This document shows, in pieces, positions 42,025 through 50,480 of a stretch of 64,000 nt of DNA. Origin of the DNA: Peteryoungia wuzhouensis (lineage in GTDB: Bacteria; Pseudomonadota; Alphaproteobacteria; Rhizobiales; Rhizobiaceae); assembly GCF_003205195.1 (NCBI RefSeq), contig NZ_QJRY01000003.1, positions 310,001-374,000 on the forward strand. The letters are read 5' to 3'. The first letter of the stretch is position 1. Each line of letters starts with the position of its first letter. The notes beneath the pieces were generated by a model, which saw only the letters and a program-made list of their open reading frames with translations, had not been told where the DNA came from and searched no databases. The position numbers were made by a program, and so were the translations under genes.

Positions 42025-43239
42025 ATGCTGGATGTGGTTGTCGTCGGCGGTGGCTATGTCGGTCTTTCCGTTGCAGTCTCGATCAAGCAGGCCGCGCCGC
42101 ATCTGGCTGTGGAAGTGATCGAGGCGGCCCCCGAAGATGCCTGGAAGAAGGATCCCCGCGCCTCGGCGATCATATCGGCCGCGACCAAAATGCTCGATGT
42201 CTTCGGCATCTGGGACCGCATCGAGCCGGATGCGCAACCCATCAACCGAATGATCGTGACCGATTCGAAAACCTCTGATCCCGTGCGCCCAGTCTTCCTG
42301 ACCTTTGACGGTGCTGTCGAAGACGGTCGCCCCTTCGCCCATATGATTCCGAACGTCAGCATGGTCGCGGCACTGAGGGGGGCATGTACCGACCGTGGCA
42401 TTACGATTCGCCACGGCCTTCGCGCCACGGATTTTCGCGACACGGGCCCTTCCGCTGAACTCACTCTTTCTGATGGCAGCAAGCTGAACGCCCGGCTTAT
42501 TGTGGCCTGCGACGGTGTCCGCTCCAAACTCAGGGATCTCGCTGGCATCAAGACGGTTACCTGGCAGTATGGGCAGTCGGGCATTGTGACGACAGTCGAG
42601 CATGAACGACCACATGAGGGCATAGCAGAGGAGCACTTCCTGCCAGCCGGCCCCTTTGCCATTCTGCCACTGAAAGGCAATCGCTCTTCGCTGGTTTGGA
42701 CGGAACGGACCGAGGATGCGGATCGCCTGGTGGCATCCGATGACCTGGTGTTCGAGGCCGAACTCGAACGGCGCTTCGGGCATAAGCTCGGCACGATCCG
42801 CGCAACCCCCGACCGCCGCGCCTTCCCGCTCGGCCTGACCCTGGCACGGGCTTTCATTGCCCCACGCCTGGCACTGGCAGGCGATGCAGCACACGGCATC
42901 CATCCAATTTCCGGACAAGGACTCAACCTCGGCTTCAAGGACGTTGCTGCACTGGCCGAAACCGTCGTCGAAGCCGATCGACTTGGGCTGGATATCGGTT
43001 CGATCAACGTGCTGGAGCGTTATCAGATCTGGCGGCGGTTCGACACCTTCCGCATGGGTGTCACGACCGACGTACTCAATCGCCTGTTTTCCAACGACGT
43101 CACGCCAATCAGAGTGTTGCGGGATTTCGGCCTCGGCATAGTCGAAGGGCTCCCGGCGCTGAAGAACTATTTCATTCGCGAAGCGGCGGGCTCTGCGGGG
43201 CGCAACAACCCGCGCCTGCTCGCAGGCCAACAGATCTGA
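42025..43239 (+). CDS. UbiH/UbiF/Coq6-family FAD-dependent hydroxylase
   Basis: A 404-residue class A flavin monooxygenase. The FAD Rossmann motif is VVVGGGYVGLSVAV at residue 4 onward, the DG motif is LIVACDGVRSKLRDLAG, and the GD motif is LAGDAAHGIHPISGQGLNLGFKDVAAL, here represented by GDAAHGIHPISGQGLN. The last is diagnostic of ubiquinone ring hydroxylases. The ring position cannot be assigned by eye; Alphaproteobacteria often use one enzyme (UbiL/UbiM types) for more than one position. The ATG at 42025 (MLDVVVVGG) is chosen because the longer frame adds 26 unrelated residues. Confidence 0.9.
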   Translation: MLDVVVVGGGYVGLSVAVSIKQAAPHLAVEVIEAAPEDAWKKDPRASAIISAATKMLDVFGIWDRIEPDAQPINRMIVTDSKTSDPVRPVFLTFDGAVEDGRPFAHMIPNVSMVAALRGACTDRGITIRHGLRATDFRDTGPSAELTLSDGSKLNARLIVACDGVRSKLRDLAGIKTVTWQYGQSGIVTTVEHERPHEGIAEEHFLPAGPFAILPLKGNRSSLVWTERTEDADRLVASDDLVFEAELERRFGHKLGTIRATPDRRAFPLGLTLARAFIAPRLALAGDAAHGIHPISGQGLNLGFKDVAALAETVVEADRLGLDIGSINVLERYQIWRRFDTFRMGVTTDVLNRLFSNDVTPIRVLRDFGLGIVEGLPALKNYFIREAAGSAGRNNPRLLAGQQI

Positions 43240-43243
43240 GGAG

Positions 43244-43261
43244 GGCGGCCCACCGGCCGCC
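43244..43261. terminator. Short hairpin between convergent ubiH-like and Trm112-like genes
   Basis: GGCGGCC, a CACC loop and GGCCGCC form a perfect 7-bp stem, but neither side has a T-run. It is possibly a weak bidirectional terminator. Confidence 0.35.
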
Positions 43262-43269
43262 ATTCCAAG

Positions 43270-43467
43270 TCAGATCGGCATTTCAATCTTGCGTGCTTCG
43301 GAAACCAGCATGATGGGGATTCCATCGCGAATCGGATAGGCGAGCCGCGCCTTTTCAGAAACGAGCTCATTCTTTTCACGGTCGAACTTGAGCACCCCTT
43401 GGGTCAAGGGGCAGACAAGCAGCTCCAGCATCTTCGGATCGACCAGGCTGATCGTCTTGTCATCCAT
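43270..43467 (-). CDS. Trm112 / UPF0434 family small protein
   Basis: A 65-residue protein with the family pattern [18 protein letters not shown], shown by LELLVCPLT, and the end [17 protein letters not shown]. Only one zinc-type cysteine (CPLT) remains; proteobacterial members usually lack the full zinc ribbon. Eukaryotic and archaeal Trm112 activates methyltransferases; the bacterial role is unclear. The ATG at 43467 gives the family start. The longer frame adds 36 residues that overlap the upstream gene. It starts 7 bases after the Lon-N gene and is clearly co-transcribed. Confidence 0.88.
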   Translation of the reverse strand: MDDKTISLVDPKMLELLVCPLTQGVLKFDREKNELVSEKARLAYPIRDGIPIMLVSEARKIEMPI

Positions 43468-43474
43468 CCTGCAC

Positions 43475-44152
43475 CTATTGAAGCATGGTATCGCCCTCGC
43501 CGAAATTCCGGGCGAGCACGATTTCCGTGATGGCAATAAGCGTTTCGGCGCGTGTCTTGAGATCAGGCGCCTCAAGCAGCGCCTGCTTTTCCGCCGGGCC
43601 GAACGGCGACATCATTGACAGGGAGTTCACCAGCGTGATGTTCGACGCCCGCTCGACGCTTTCCCAGTCCGCTTCGAGCTTGTTGGCTTCGAGATAGGCC
43701 CGAAACGCCGACAGAAGTCCGGAACGGTCGACCTGCATCTCGTCTTCCGAAGAGGTGAGGTCGGCCACAAAGGGCGCAATATGGAAGCTGCGATAAGGCT
43801 TGGAACTCGCCACCTCATCCAGAAGCCGGAAGCGGCAGACGCCAGCGAGCGACACGATGTAGCGACCGTCGCCAGTCTCCGTAAAAGACGTAACGCGGCC
43901 GATGCACCCGACGGGCGCCAACGCCGGACGCTCCGGCAGAATATCCGCCTGCACTTCCGTCAATGCCGGCTGGATCATGCCGGTCAAGCGGTTTCCGGCC
44001 ATGGCCGCGTCGAGCATCGCGAGATACCGCGGCTCGAAAATATTCAGCGGCAATTGCCCGCCCGGCAGAAGCAACGCACCGGAAATCGGAAAGACCGGCA
44101 CCGTTTCGGGTAGATCTTCCGCAGTCAGATATCTGGCATTTCCCACTTGCAT
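43475..44152 (-). CDS. Lon N-terminal (LAN/LON substrate-binding) domain protein
   Basis: A 225-residue protein that matches only the substrate-recognition domain of Lon protease, with no ATPase or peptidase part. Landmarks are [29 protein letters not shown] ([15 protein letters not shown], then [10 protein letters not shown]), [17 protein letters not shown] and FRLLDEV. The C-terminal 90 residues are helical. Such proteins are widespread in Alphaproteobacteria with no settled role. The ATG at 44152 ([10 protein letters not shown]) is chosen; the longer frame reaches close to the thioredoxin gene. It is part of a thioredoxin - Lon-N - Trm112 run. Confidence 0.87.
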   Translation of the reverse strand: MQVGNARYLTAEDLPETVPVFPISGALLLPGGQLPLNIFEPRYLAMLDAAMAGNRLTGMIQPALTEVQADILPERPALAPVGCIGRVTSFTETGDGRYIVSLAGVCRFRLLDEVASSKPYRSFHIAPFVADLTSSEDEMQVDRSGLLSAFRAYLEANKLEADWESVERASNITLVNSLSMMSPFGPAEKQALLEAPDLKTRAETLIAITEIVLARNFGEGDTMLQ

Positions 44153-44238
44153 CGAAGCACATCCTGTCCGGAAAATTCCGGCGTTCTTTCCTGCTTCTAT
44201 CTGGGTCGCGTCGGCCAAAACTCAAGGCCGGCAGCGGC

Positions 44239-45213
44239 TCACGAAAAGAGGATCGACGAGAGCTTTCTCCGCGCCATGACCGTTGCCGGATCCTTCGGAC
44301 CCCAGACCTCGAAGAACTGCAGGAGCTGCTTGCGGGCACCGTCGTCGTCGAACGTCCGATCACGCTTCATGATGAGCAGCAGATGTTCTGCCGCTTCCTC
44401 GCGACGGCCTTCCACATTGCGGATCTTGGCGAGCTTCATGCGCGCCTCGTGGTCATCGGGATGCAGAGAAAGCGTGTGTTCGAGCGCCACGGGATCGCCG
44501 AGCTTACGCGCCTCGTCGATCTGATCGAGACGCGTAAGCAGTGCCTGCACCTCCGGCGCTTTGGAAAGTTCCTCAGGCAACTGGGTCAACAGTCCGCGCG
44601 CCCGTTGATGTTCATTGGCGCCGATCATGCAATCGGCCAGACCGGCAATCGCCTGAACGTTATCGGGGTCAGCCTGCAAGATCGCGGCAAAGAGCTGGGC
44701 TGCGCCGTCGATATCCCCGGTCGAAAGAAGACCAGAAGCCTCTTCGAGCACCGCCGCAATCTCGGCAGCCTGATCGGCACCCGCCGGACCGGCGATCTTG
44801 TCGATGAAGGCTTTCACCTGGCTCTCCGGCAGCGCGCCCATGAAGCCGTCGGCGGGGCGTCCATTGACGAAAGCGACAACCGCCGGAATCGACTGGATAC
44901 CCAGTTGCCCGGCGACAGAAGGATGATCGTCGATGTTCATCTTCACCAGCTTGACGCGGCCACCGGCGTCCTTGACGGCCTTTTCAATCACAGGCGTCAG
45001 CTGCTTGCAGGGACCGCACCATGGCGCCCAGAAATCAACGAGAACCGGCTGGTTGCGTGATTCGTCCATGACATCACGAGCGAAGTTCGCTGTCGTCGTG
45101 TCCTTGATGAGTTCGCCAGCCGGGGGAGGACTCTGAGGCGCATCGCCGAACTGTGCCTTGGCTGTCATCGTCTGGTTGCCATAGCCACCGTAGGGATTGC
45201 CGTAGTCGCTCAT
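44239..45213 (-). CDS. Thioredoxin-TPR protein (CnoX/YbbN-like)
   Basis: A 324-residue cytoplasmic protein with a thioredoxin domain (about residues 40-145) joined to tetratricopeptide-like helices. The active site is WCGPCK (Cys66 and Cys69), intact unlike the E. coli CnoX SxxC form. The cis-proline is in IQSIPAVVAFVNG. The helical part includes LLSTGDIDGAAQLFAAILQADPDNVQAIAGLADC landmarks (ADPDNVQAIAGLADC). This domain order defines the chaperedoxins, which protect substrates for GroEL or DnaK during oxidative stress. The first 35 residues are Gly/Tyr/Pro-rich. The ATG at 45213 is chosen. Confidence 0.9.
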   Translation of the reverse strand: MSDYGNPYGGYGNQTMTAKAQFGDAPQSPPPAGELIKDTTTANFARDVMDESRNQPVLVDFWAPWCGPCKQLTPVIEKAVKDAGGRVKLVKMNIDDHPSVAGQLGIQSIPAVVAFVNGRPADGFMGALPESQVKAFIDKIAGPAGADQAAEIAAVLEEASGLLSTGDIDGAAQLFAAILQADPDNVQAIAGLADCMIGANEHQRARGLLTQLPEELSKAPEVQALLTRLDQIDEARKLGDPVALEHTLSLHPDDHEARMKLAKIRNVEGRREEAAEHLLLIMKRDRTFDDDGARKQLLQFFEVWGPKDPATVMARRKLSSILFS

Positions 45214-45275
45214 CGTGTATCTCCGCCTGTTTCGCGACCTCAAGAAGCCGCCATCCTTGCCGCTAAGATCGTATG

Positions 45276-45779
45276 TCAGGCCGTAACTTTCAAGACAAGC
45301 GGCGTATGCCCTGTCGCCTCCATGAAGCGGATCAAGTCGTCGCGACCGATCGATGTGGTGGCATCGTTGGACAGGGGATGGCAGTTGATGATGTCATGCT
45401 CCATCAGGTCCTGGTCGAGCACGAAAGTAACGTTTTTCCCGGTATCGTTGATCGCCCCGAGCGCGGTGACGGATCCTGGAACCACACCGAGATACTCCAT
45501 GAGCTTCTCAGGCTTGCCGAAGGAAACCTTGCTGGCAGCACCGATGATCGCATGCACGCCCTTCAGGTCGACCGAGGCATTTTCCTCGACGGTCAAAAGG
45601 AAGAAATTGTCCTTCTTGTCCTTGAGGAAAAGGTTCTTGGTGTGACCGCCGGGGATTTCGTCACGCAAGGAAACAGACTCGGCAACGGTGAAGACGGGTG
45701 GATGAGTCTTCGTCGTATGGGCAATTCCGAGTTCATCGAGAAAGCGGAAGAGATCATCCGCCGTTCTGGGTGTCGTCAT
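45276..45779 (-). CDS. Prolyl-tRNA synthetase editing-domain protein (ProX/YbaK family)
   Basis: A 167-residue free-standing INS-type editing domain. It probably hydrolyses mischarged Ala-tRNA(Pro) or a related error. Family landmarks are TVAESVSLRDEIPGGHTKNLFLKDKK (EIPGGHTKNLFLKD), including the catalytic-type lysine region, then SFGKPEKLMEYLGVVPGSVTALG in parts (LGVVPGSVTALGAIND) and the HPLSNDATTSI end. The GxHTKNLFL pattern groups it with ProXp-ala/PrdX. The ATG at 45779 is chosen over one 10 codons upstream. Confidence 0.88.
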   Translation of the reverse strand: MTTPRTADDLFRFLDELGIAHTTKTHPPVFTVAESVSLRDEIPGGHTKNLFLKDKKDNFFLLTVEENASVDLKGVHAIIGAASKVSFGKPEKLMEYLGVVPGSVTALGAINDTGKNVTFVLDQDLMEHDIINCHPLSNDATTSIGRDDLIRFMEATGHTPLVLKVTA

Positions 45780-45962
45780 GTCTGGCCTCGCTATGGATTG
45801 TCCGGGCACATTCGGCCCAATTGCTGGGTTTCCCTCTGAGCAATAGGCGCAGGATCAACGTCATGCAACGTTCTCGGCCCCCGAAAAGCCCGGAAAAGCT
45901 GAGCTTTGTCAGCCCGTTGCGACCTTTTCGATTTTTTTTCGTGCTGACTCGTCATTTCCCTG

Positions 45963-45991
45963 TTGCATTTGAAAATCGATTGGGCCATATA
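45963..45991 (+). promoter_or_regulatory. Candidate promoter of tRNA-Gly
   Basis: TTGCAT (45963-45968), a 17-base spacer and CATATA (45986-45991) resemble -35 and -10 boxes. It lies about 65 bases upstream of the tRNA 5' end. Confidence 0.4.
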
Positions 45992-46054
45992 CCGCCCGTC
46001 GCCGCAAGACGGACGGCCCACGATCCAGACACTACCCCAGGATCGCGGTTATGA

Positions 46055-46129
46055 GCGGGTGTAGCTCAGGGGTAGAGCACAACCTTGCCAAGGTTGGGGT
46101 CGAGCGTTCGAATCGCTTCACCCGCTCCA
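46055..46129 (+). tRNA. tRNA-Gly (anticodon GCC)
   Basis: A 75-base cloverleaf with encoded CCA. The acceptor stem GCGGGTG pairs with CACCCGC. The D-arm is GCTCAGGGGTAGAGC. The anticodon arm CAACC-TTGCCAA-GGTTG puts GCC at 46087-46089. The T-arm contains GTTCGAATC. TTTTCTCTTCC follows directly and could aid termination. It decodes GGC and GGU. Confidence 0.97.
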
Positions 46130-46214
46130 TTTTCTCTTCCGAACTGATCAGAGACTGACTGGACACGCCACGGCGTCCCGTTGTCTATTCTGCCCAACCA
46201 TTGGGAGATACGAC

Positions 46215-46982
46215 ATGGCAGGACGTCTGGCTGGAAAAGTGGCAATTATCTCGGGCGGGGCGACCGGCATGGGAGGCGCATCGTCCAAGCTGTTTGCCAG
46301 CGAAGGCGCCAAGGTCGCGATCGTCGACCGGAACAGATCAGCCGCCGAGGAAACAGCGCAAGAGATTCACGCATCGGGCGGAATCGCCGAGGTCTTTCAG
46401 GCGGACGTGTCAGACGAAGAGCAGGTGAACGCCGCAGTCAAAGCGGTGGAGGGAGCCCTGGGCCCTGTTACAGTCCTCTTCAACCATGCCGGCACCATCG
46501 TCATCAAACCTTTCCTGGAAACAACCCTGGAGGAATGGGACTGGCTGCATGCGGTCAACGTCCGCTCAATGTTCCTGATGACCCGCGCAGTATTGCCGGG
46601 CATGATTGCAGCAGGAGGCGGCTCGATCGTCTGCACATCTTCGATCTCGGCAGTGGCGGCGACCCCCATGGAGGTCCTCTATGACACGACCAAGGGCGCC
46701 GTACACATGTTTGCGCGGGCGATCGCGGTGGAATTCCGAGACCGCAATATCCGCTGCAATGCTGTCTGCCCCGGTTTCATCCGCACGCCGCACGGTCTGC
46801 GGGAAGTAGCGGAACTGACGGCGCACGGTGTCGACGTCTCCGAAGCCGCGATTGCCGCTCAGCAGGGTCGCATCGGCGAGCCAGAGGACGTCGCGCGCGC
46901 CGCCCTCTACCTTGCCAGTGACGAATCGCAATTCGTCAACGGCGTCCACCTCTTCGTCGACAACGGCTTCACGGCCATCTGA
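46215..46982 (+). CDS. Short-chain dehydrogenase/reductase
   Basis: A 255-residue classical SDR. The cofactor motif is [12 protein letters not shown] (TGxxxGxG variant at about residue 13), Asp38 after VAIVD favours NAD(H), and NHAG follows at about residue 90. The catalytic Ser lies in [10 protein letters not shown] and the YxxxK pair is YDTTK. The C-terminal half has [11 protein letters not shown] and the end FVDNGFTAI. The substrate cannot be told. The ATG at 46215 has GGGAGA ahead. It is transcribed alone after the tRNA gene. Confidence 0.9.
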   Translation: MAGRLAGKVAIISGGATGMGGASSKLFASEGAKVAIVDRNRSAAEETAQEIHASGGIAEVFQADVSDEEQVNAAVKAVEGALGPVTVLFNHAGTIVIKPFLETTLEEWDWLHAVNVRSMFLMTRAVLPGMIAAGGGSIVCTSSISAVAATPMEVLYDTTKGAVHMFARAIAVEFRDRNIRCNAVCPGFIRTPHGLREVAELTAHGVDVSEAAIAAQQGRIGEPEDVARAALYLASDESQFVNGVHLFVDNGFTAI

Positions 46983-46984
46983 CC

Positions 46985-47995
46985 TCAATTCTTCGAAAAC
47001 ACGTAGTCCGTCTCCTGGCGCAGCACCTCGCCCGGTCGCAGGACGCTGGTCGGGAAGGCGGCGTGATTAACCGCGTCGGGCCAGATCTGTGTTTCGAGGC
47101 AGAACCCGGCATAGGGCCCGTACCTGCGCCCATCAAGACCGGGGACGGACACATCGAGATAGACACCGGCGTAGAACTGGACGCCGGGCTCTGTCGTCAG
47201 AACCTCCATCGACACACCGGAATTCACGCTCCGTGCCAGTGCGACGCTTCTCTTGGCCGTGCGGGAGCTTGAGAGGCAGAAGTTGTGGTCATAGCCGAAC
47301 TGATCTCCCTCCACGTCGAGACGGATTGGCCGCATCTCGCGGAAATCAAAGGCCGTGTTTTCGACAGAGCGGACTTCGCCAGTGGGAATGAGGCGTCCGT
47401 CTACGGGCGTGTAGTGGTCAGCAGCAATCATCAGGTCGTGGCCCAGAATATCGGCCCGACCGTCGAGATTGAAATAGGCGTGGTGGCAGACATTGGCGAT
47501 GGTCAGCTTATCGGCAACCGTCTCATAAAGAGCGGAGAAGACGCCGCCCTCCTTAAGTGAGAACGTCGCGCGGATCCTTGCCGTACCGGGATAACCGGAT
47601 CGACCATCCGAATCGACAACCTCCATCACGACAAAATTGGACCCATGGTCGAGGATCATCCAGTTCTGACGCCCCATCCCGTCCGAACCACCATGCAGGT
47701 GAGTGATGCCTTTCTCATTCAGCTCCAGCTGGTAATCGACACCATCAAGCGTGAAACGCCCGTCACCAATGCGGTTGGCACAACGGCCGGGGGTCGCACC
47801 GAAATAGGGCGAATGAGCGAGATAGTCTGCAAGGTTTTCGAAGCCGAGAACCAGCGGCGCATCATGTCCGTCGAGACGAAGATCCTGCAACACGGCGCCA
47901 AAGGTGATGATCGAAGCCGTCAGGCCTCCCCCCGTCAACACCACCTTCTCGACGGCCTCTCCTGTGGGCATTGCGCCGAATACTGATTTCGTCAT
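46985..47995 (-). CDS. galM: Aldose 1-epimerase
   Basis: A 336-residue mutarotase of the GalM family that interconverts alpha and beta anomers of hexoses. Landmarks are YFGATPGRCANRIGDGRFTLDG (GATPGRCANRI), THLHGGSDGMGRQNW with a substrate histidine, and ANVCHHAYFNLDG with the catalytic histidine. The late TTEPGVQFY segment carries the catalytic glutamate. The ends of this gene and the SDR gene are 2 bases apart. Sugar specificity is not resolved; it could support the galactose-type route seen at the left end of the window. Confidence 0.9.
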   Translation of the reverse strand: MTKSVFGAMPTGEAVEKVVLTGGGLTASIITFGAVLQDLRLDGHDAPLVLGFENLADYLAHSPYFGATPGRCANRIGDGRFTLDGVDYQLELNEKGITHLHGGSDGMGRQNWMILDHGSNFVVMEVVDSDGRSGYPGTARIRATFSLKEGGVFSALYETVADKLTIANVCHHAYFNLDGRADILGHDLMIAADHYTPVDGRLIPTGEVRSVENTAFDFREMRPIRLDVEGDQFGYDHNFCLSSSRTAKRSVALARSVNSGVSMEVLTTEPGVQFYAGVYLDVSVPGLDGRRYGPYAGFCLETQIWPDAVNHAAFPTSVLRPGEVLRQETDYVFSKN

Positions 47996-48039
47996 CCTGT
48001 CGTTTCCTCACCGAGTGTCATCAAAGTCTTTTATCGTCG

Positions 48040-49224
48040 TTACCGCGCCAATTCGCGTGCGGCGGCTTCCAGGCCACCGAGCGTGAGCGGGAACATGCGC
48101 TCACCAATCAGCCGCCGAATCAGGCCGACAGACATGGTATAGTCCCAACGGGTCTCCGAAAGAGGATTGATCCAGAGATGCCGGCGGAAATGCTCAGTCA
48201 GCCGCGTGAGCCAGACCGCGCCGCTTTCCGTATTCCAGTGCTCGACCGAACCACCGGGATGGGTGATCTCATAAGGGCTCATCGCGGCATCGCCGACGAA
48301 GATCACGCGGTAGTCCGATCCGAAAGTCCTGATTACGTCGAGCGTCGGGATCGTGTCGGAATGACGCCGCACATTGTCTTTCCAGACCCGCTCATAGGGG
48401 CAATTGTGAAAGTAGAAATACTCCAAATGCCGAAACTCTGAGCGTGTGGCCGAGAACAGCTCTTCAACCGCTCGGACGTGATCGTCCATTGAGCCGCCGA
48501 TATCGAAGAACATCAGGAGCTTCACACCGTTGCGGCGCTCTGGCCGAGTCTTCACGTCCAGATAGCCGTGCTCGGCAGTCGAACGGATGGTGCCACTAAG
48601 ATCCAGTTCGTCAGCAGCGCCCTCGCGCACGAAGCGGCGCAATCGCCGTAAGGCCACTTTGATATTGCGGGTGCCGAGTTCGACGCAGTCATCGAGATTG
48701 CGAAACTCCCGTTGGTCCCAGACCTTCACAGCCCGGCGATGCCTGCTCTCGTCCTGGCCGATGCGGACGCCTTCGGGGTTGTAACCATAGGCGCCGAAGG
48801 GCGAGGTGCCCGCCGTGCCGATCCATTTGTTGCCGCCCTGGTGGCGCTCCTTCTGCTCAGCCAGGCGCTGCTTCAGCTTTTCCATCAGCTTGTCGAAACC
48901 GCCGAGCGACTCGATGAGCTTCTTGTCCTCGTCCGAGAGATGCTTTTCCGCAAGCTTGCGCAACCAGGCTTCGGGAATCGCATGCTGATCGACGCCTTCG
49001 GTGCCGGCCTCGCCCAGAACGCCGGCGAAGATCGCGGAAAACACCCGGTCGAAGCGATCGATGAAGCGCTCGTCCTTCACCAGCGTGGTTCGGGCCAGAT
49101 AGTAGAAGCCCTCTGTGTCGAAATCGACGACGCCCGCCTGAAGACCTTCCAGCAGGGTGAGATATTCCCGCAGGGTCACGGGAACCTTCTCTTCTTTCAG
49201 GCGCAGAAAAAACGACAGGAACAT
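48040..49224 (-). CDS. CoxE-like von Willebrand factor A domain protein
   Basis: A 394-residue cytoplasmic protein. The N-terminal half (MFLSFFLRLKEEKVPVTLREYL landmarks LRLKEEKVPVTLREYL, then TTLVKDERFIDRFDRVF) is typical of the VWA_CoxE family. The C-terminal VWA domain begins VKLLMFFDIGGSMDDH. Its MIDAS motif is DxGxS rather than the canonical DxSxS, and the later metal residues may be FVGDAAMSPYE. CoxE-like proteins usually act with a MoxR AAA ATPase in metalloenzyme maturation; no such ATPase gene is adjacent here. The function is unknown. Confidence 0.85.
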   Translation of the reverse strand: MFLSFFLRLKEEKVPVTLREYLTLLEGLQAGVVDFDTEGFYYLARTTLVKDERFIDRFDRVFSAIFAGVLGEAGTEGVDQHAIPEAWLRKLAEKHLSDEDKKLIESLGGFDKLMEKLKQRLAEQKERHQGGNKWIGTAGTSPFGAYGYNPEGVRIGQDESRHRRAVKVWDQREFRNLDDCVELGTRNIKVALRRLRRFVREGAADELDLSGTIRSTAEHGYLDVKTRPERRNGVKLLMFFDIGGSMDDHVRAVEELFSATRSEFRHLEYFYFHNCPYERVWKDNVRRHSDTIPTLDVIRTFGSDYRVIFVGDAAMSPYEITHPGGSVEHWNTESGAVWLTRLTEHFRRHLWINPLSETRWDYTMSVGLIRRLIGERMFPLTLGGLEAAARELAR

Positions 49225-49315
49225 CTGACAGGTTTGGCTCGGTTCAGAGGTGGCGGCATCCTGTCACACAGGAGGCCACCTGTCCCGACAAAATCCGAGC
49301 ATCTCACCCCGACGG

Positions 49316-50245
49316 TCAGCGCTTCAGATCGTTCCCGATCTCGTTCAGATCATAAGGTGTCATCTGATAGATCTCGTTAATCCAGTTGCCGAACAGGAGA
49401 TGCGCGTGGCCACGCCAGCGGTTGAGCGGCGTCAGCGTGTCGTCGTTGTGCGGGAAGTAGTTGTGAGGCAGTTTGATGGGAACACCGGCCGATTTGTCAC
49501 GGAAATATTCGTCACCCAGCGAGGTCGAATCGTATTCGACATGGTTGAACATGTAGAGGCGGTTTGCCCGCTTCTCCTGGACCAGGCAGACGCCCATCTC
49601 GTCGGATTCGAGCAAAATTCTCAGGTCCGGTACCCTCTCGATATCCGCCCGGCGGACTTCCGTCCAGCGCGACACCGGCACTTGGAAGTCGTCTGAGAAG
49701 CCGTTGAGGTAAACGGAGGATGGAGCGAGATTGCGATGACGATAGACGCCAAACGCTTTTTCCTTCAACGGATGCTTCGGCACCCTGTGAAAATGGTAGA
49801 TCGCCGCCATGCCGCCCCAGCAGACATTCATGGTCGAATGAACGTTGGTCTCGGTCCAGTTGAGGATATCCTCGAGTTCCTGCCAGTAGGTGACCTCCTC
49901 GAAGGGCAGCGTCTCGACCGGTGCGCCGGTGATGATGAAGCCGTCGAACTTGCGATCCTTCACCTCGTCCCAGGTCTGGTAGAAAGAGAGGAGGTGTTCT
50001 TCCGGCGTGTTCTTGGCCTTGTGACCGCCGACGCGCACCAGCGTCAGCTCCACCTGCAGCGGTGATGCGCCGATCAACCGGGCGAACTGCACCTCGGTCT
50101 TGATCTTGTTAGGCATGAGGTTGAGCAGGCCGATCTGCAACGGGCGAATGTCCTGGCGAACGGCCACGGTTTCGGTCATGACCCGCACGCCCTCATGCAC
50201 GAGGGTTTCAAAAGCGGGCAACGTATCGGGAATCCTGATCGGCAT
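49316..50245 (-). CDS. metA: Homoserine O-acyltransferase (probably acetyl-CoA type)
   Basis: A 309-residue MetA-family enzyme that activates homoserine for methionine synthesis. The nucleophile is Cys142 in [10 protein letters not shown], and the HNYFPHNDD and YQMTPYDL landmarks are present. Residue 111, in [12 protein letters not shown], is Glu. In the family literature as I recall it, Glu at this position selects acetyl-CoA and Gly (as in E. coli) selects succinyl-CoA, so I infer homoserine O-acetyltransferase. The ATG at 50245 (MPIRIPDTL) is chosen. A SAM-II riboswitch lies about 110 bases upstream. Confidence 0.93.
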   Translation of the reverse strand: MPIRIPDTLPAFETLVHEGVRVMTETVAVRQDIRPLQIGLLNLMPNKIKTEVQFARLIGASPLQVELTLVRVGGHKAKNTPEEHLLSFYQTWDEVKDRKFDGFIITGAPVETLPFEEVTYWQELEDILNWTETNVHSTMNVCWGGMAAIYHFHRVPKHPLKEKAFGVYRHRNLAPSSVYLNGFSDDFQVPVSRWTEVRRADIERVPDLRILLESDEMGVCLVQEKRANRLYMFNHVEYDSTSLGDEYFRDKSAGVPIKLPHNYFPHNDDTLTPLNRWRGHAHLLFGNWINEIYQMTPYDLNEIGNDLKR

Positions 50246-50254
50246 CTTACTCTC

Positions 50255-50337
50255 GACTTTCCTTGTCACGGCGGTTCGAGGACCGCGGAAACAAAAATAC
50301 CGGCAGCTTCCATATCGCCACCGGTCCTCGGAAAGTC
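50255..50337 (-). promoter_or_regulatory. Structured expression platform between SAM-II and metA
   Basis: On the minus strand GACTTTCC (50337-50330) pairs with GGAAAGTC (50262-50255), and CGAGGACCG (50330-50322) pairs with CGGTCCTCG (50285-50277). An internal alternative, ACCGGTGGC (50325-50317) with GCTGCCGGT (50307-50299), is followed by ATTTTTG and looks like a terminator. The two folds share bases 50322-50325, so they compete. Confidence 0.6.
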
Positions 50338-50353
50338 TTCGAACTCGCCTCGG

Positions 50354-50409
50354 CCCTTTAGCGACTTATTTTACGTGGCTGCAAGCCGGCCGGCCAAATC
50401 ACCACGGAA
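50354..50409 (-). promoter_or_regulatory. SAM-II riboswitch of metA
   Basis: On the minus strand CCGTGGTGATTTGGCCGG, GCTTGCAGCCACGT and AAAATAAGTCGCTAAAG match the SAM-II (metA) pseudoknot aptamer: the P1 stem CGTGG-type bases pair with CCACG and the loop-derived AAGTCGCTAAA strand forms the second helix. S-adenosylmethionine binding should switch metA off. SAM-II is characteristic of Alphaproteobacteria. Confidence 0.93.
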
Positions 50410-50480
50410 CAGGATTTTCTTTACGCCCGTCTCCGGCGCGAATCAATGGGCAAGGTCGGAAGCATAGTTACCCCGCAGGA

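Noticed and set aside
46055..46214. tRNA-Gly as an integration (att) site
   Set aside because: No integrase gene follows and no repeat of the tRNA 3' end was seen nearby; the next gene is an ordinary SDR.
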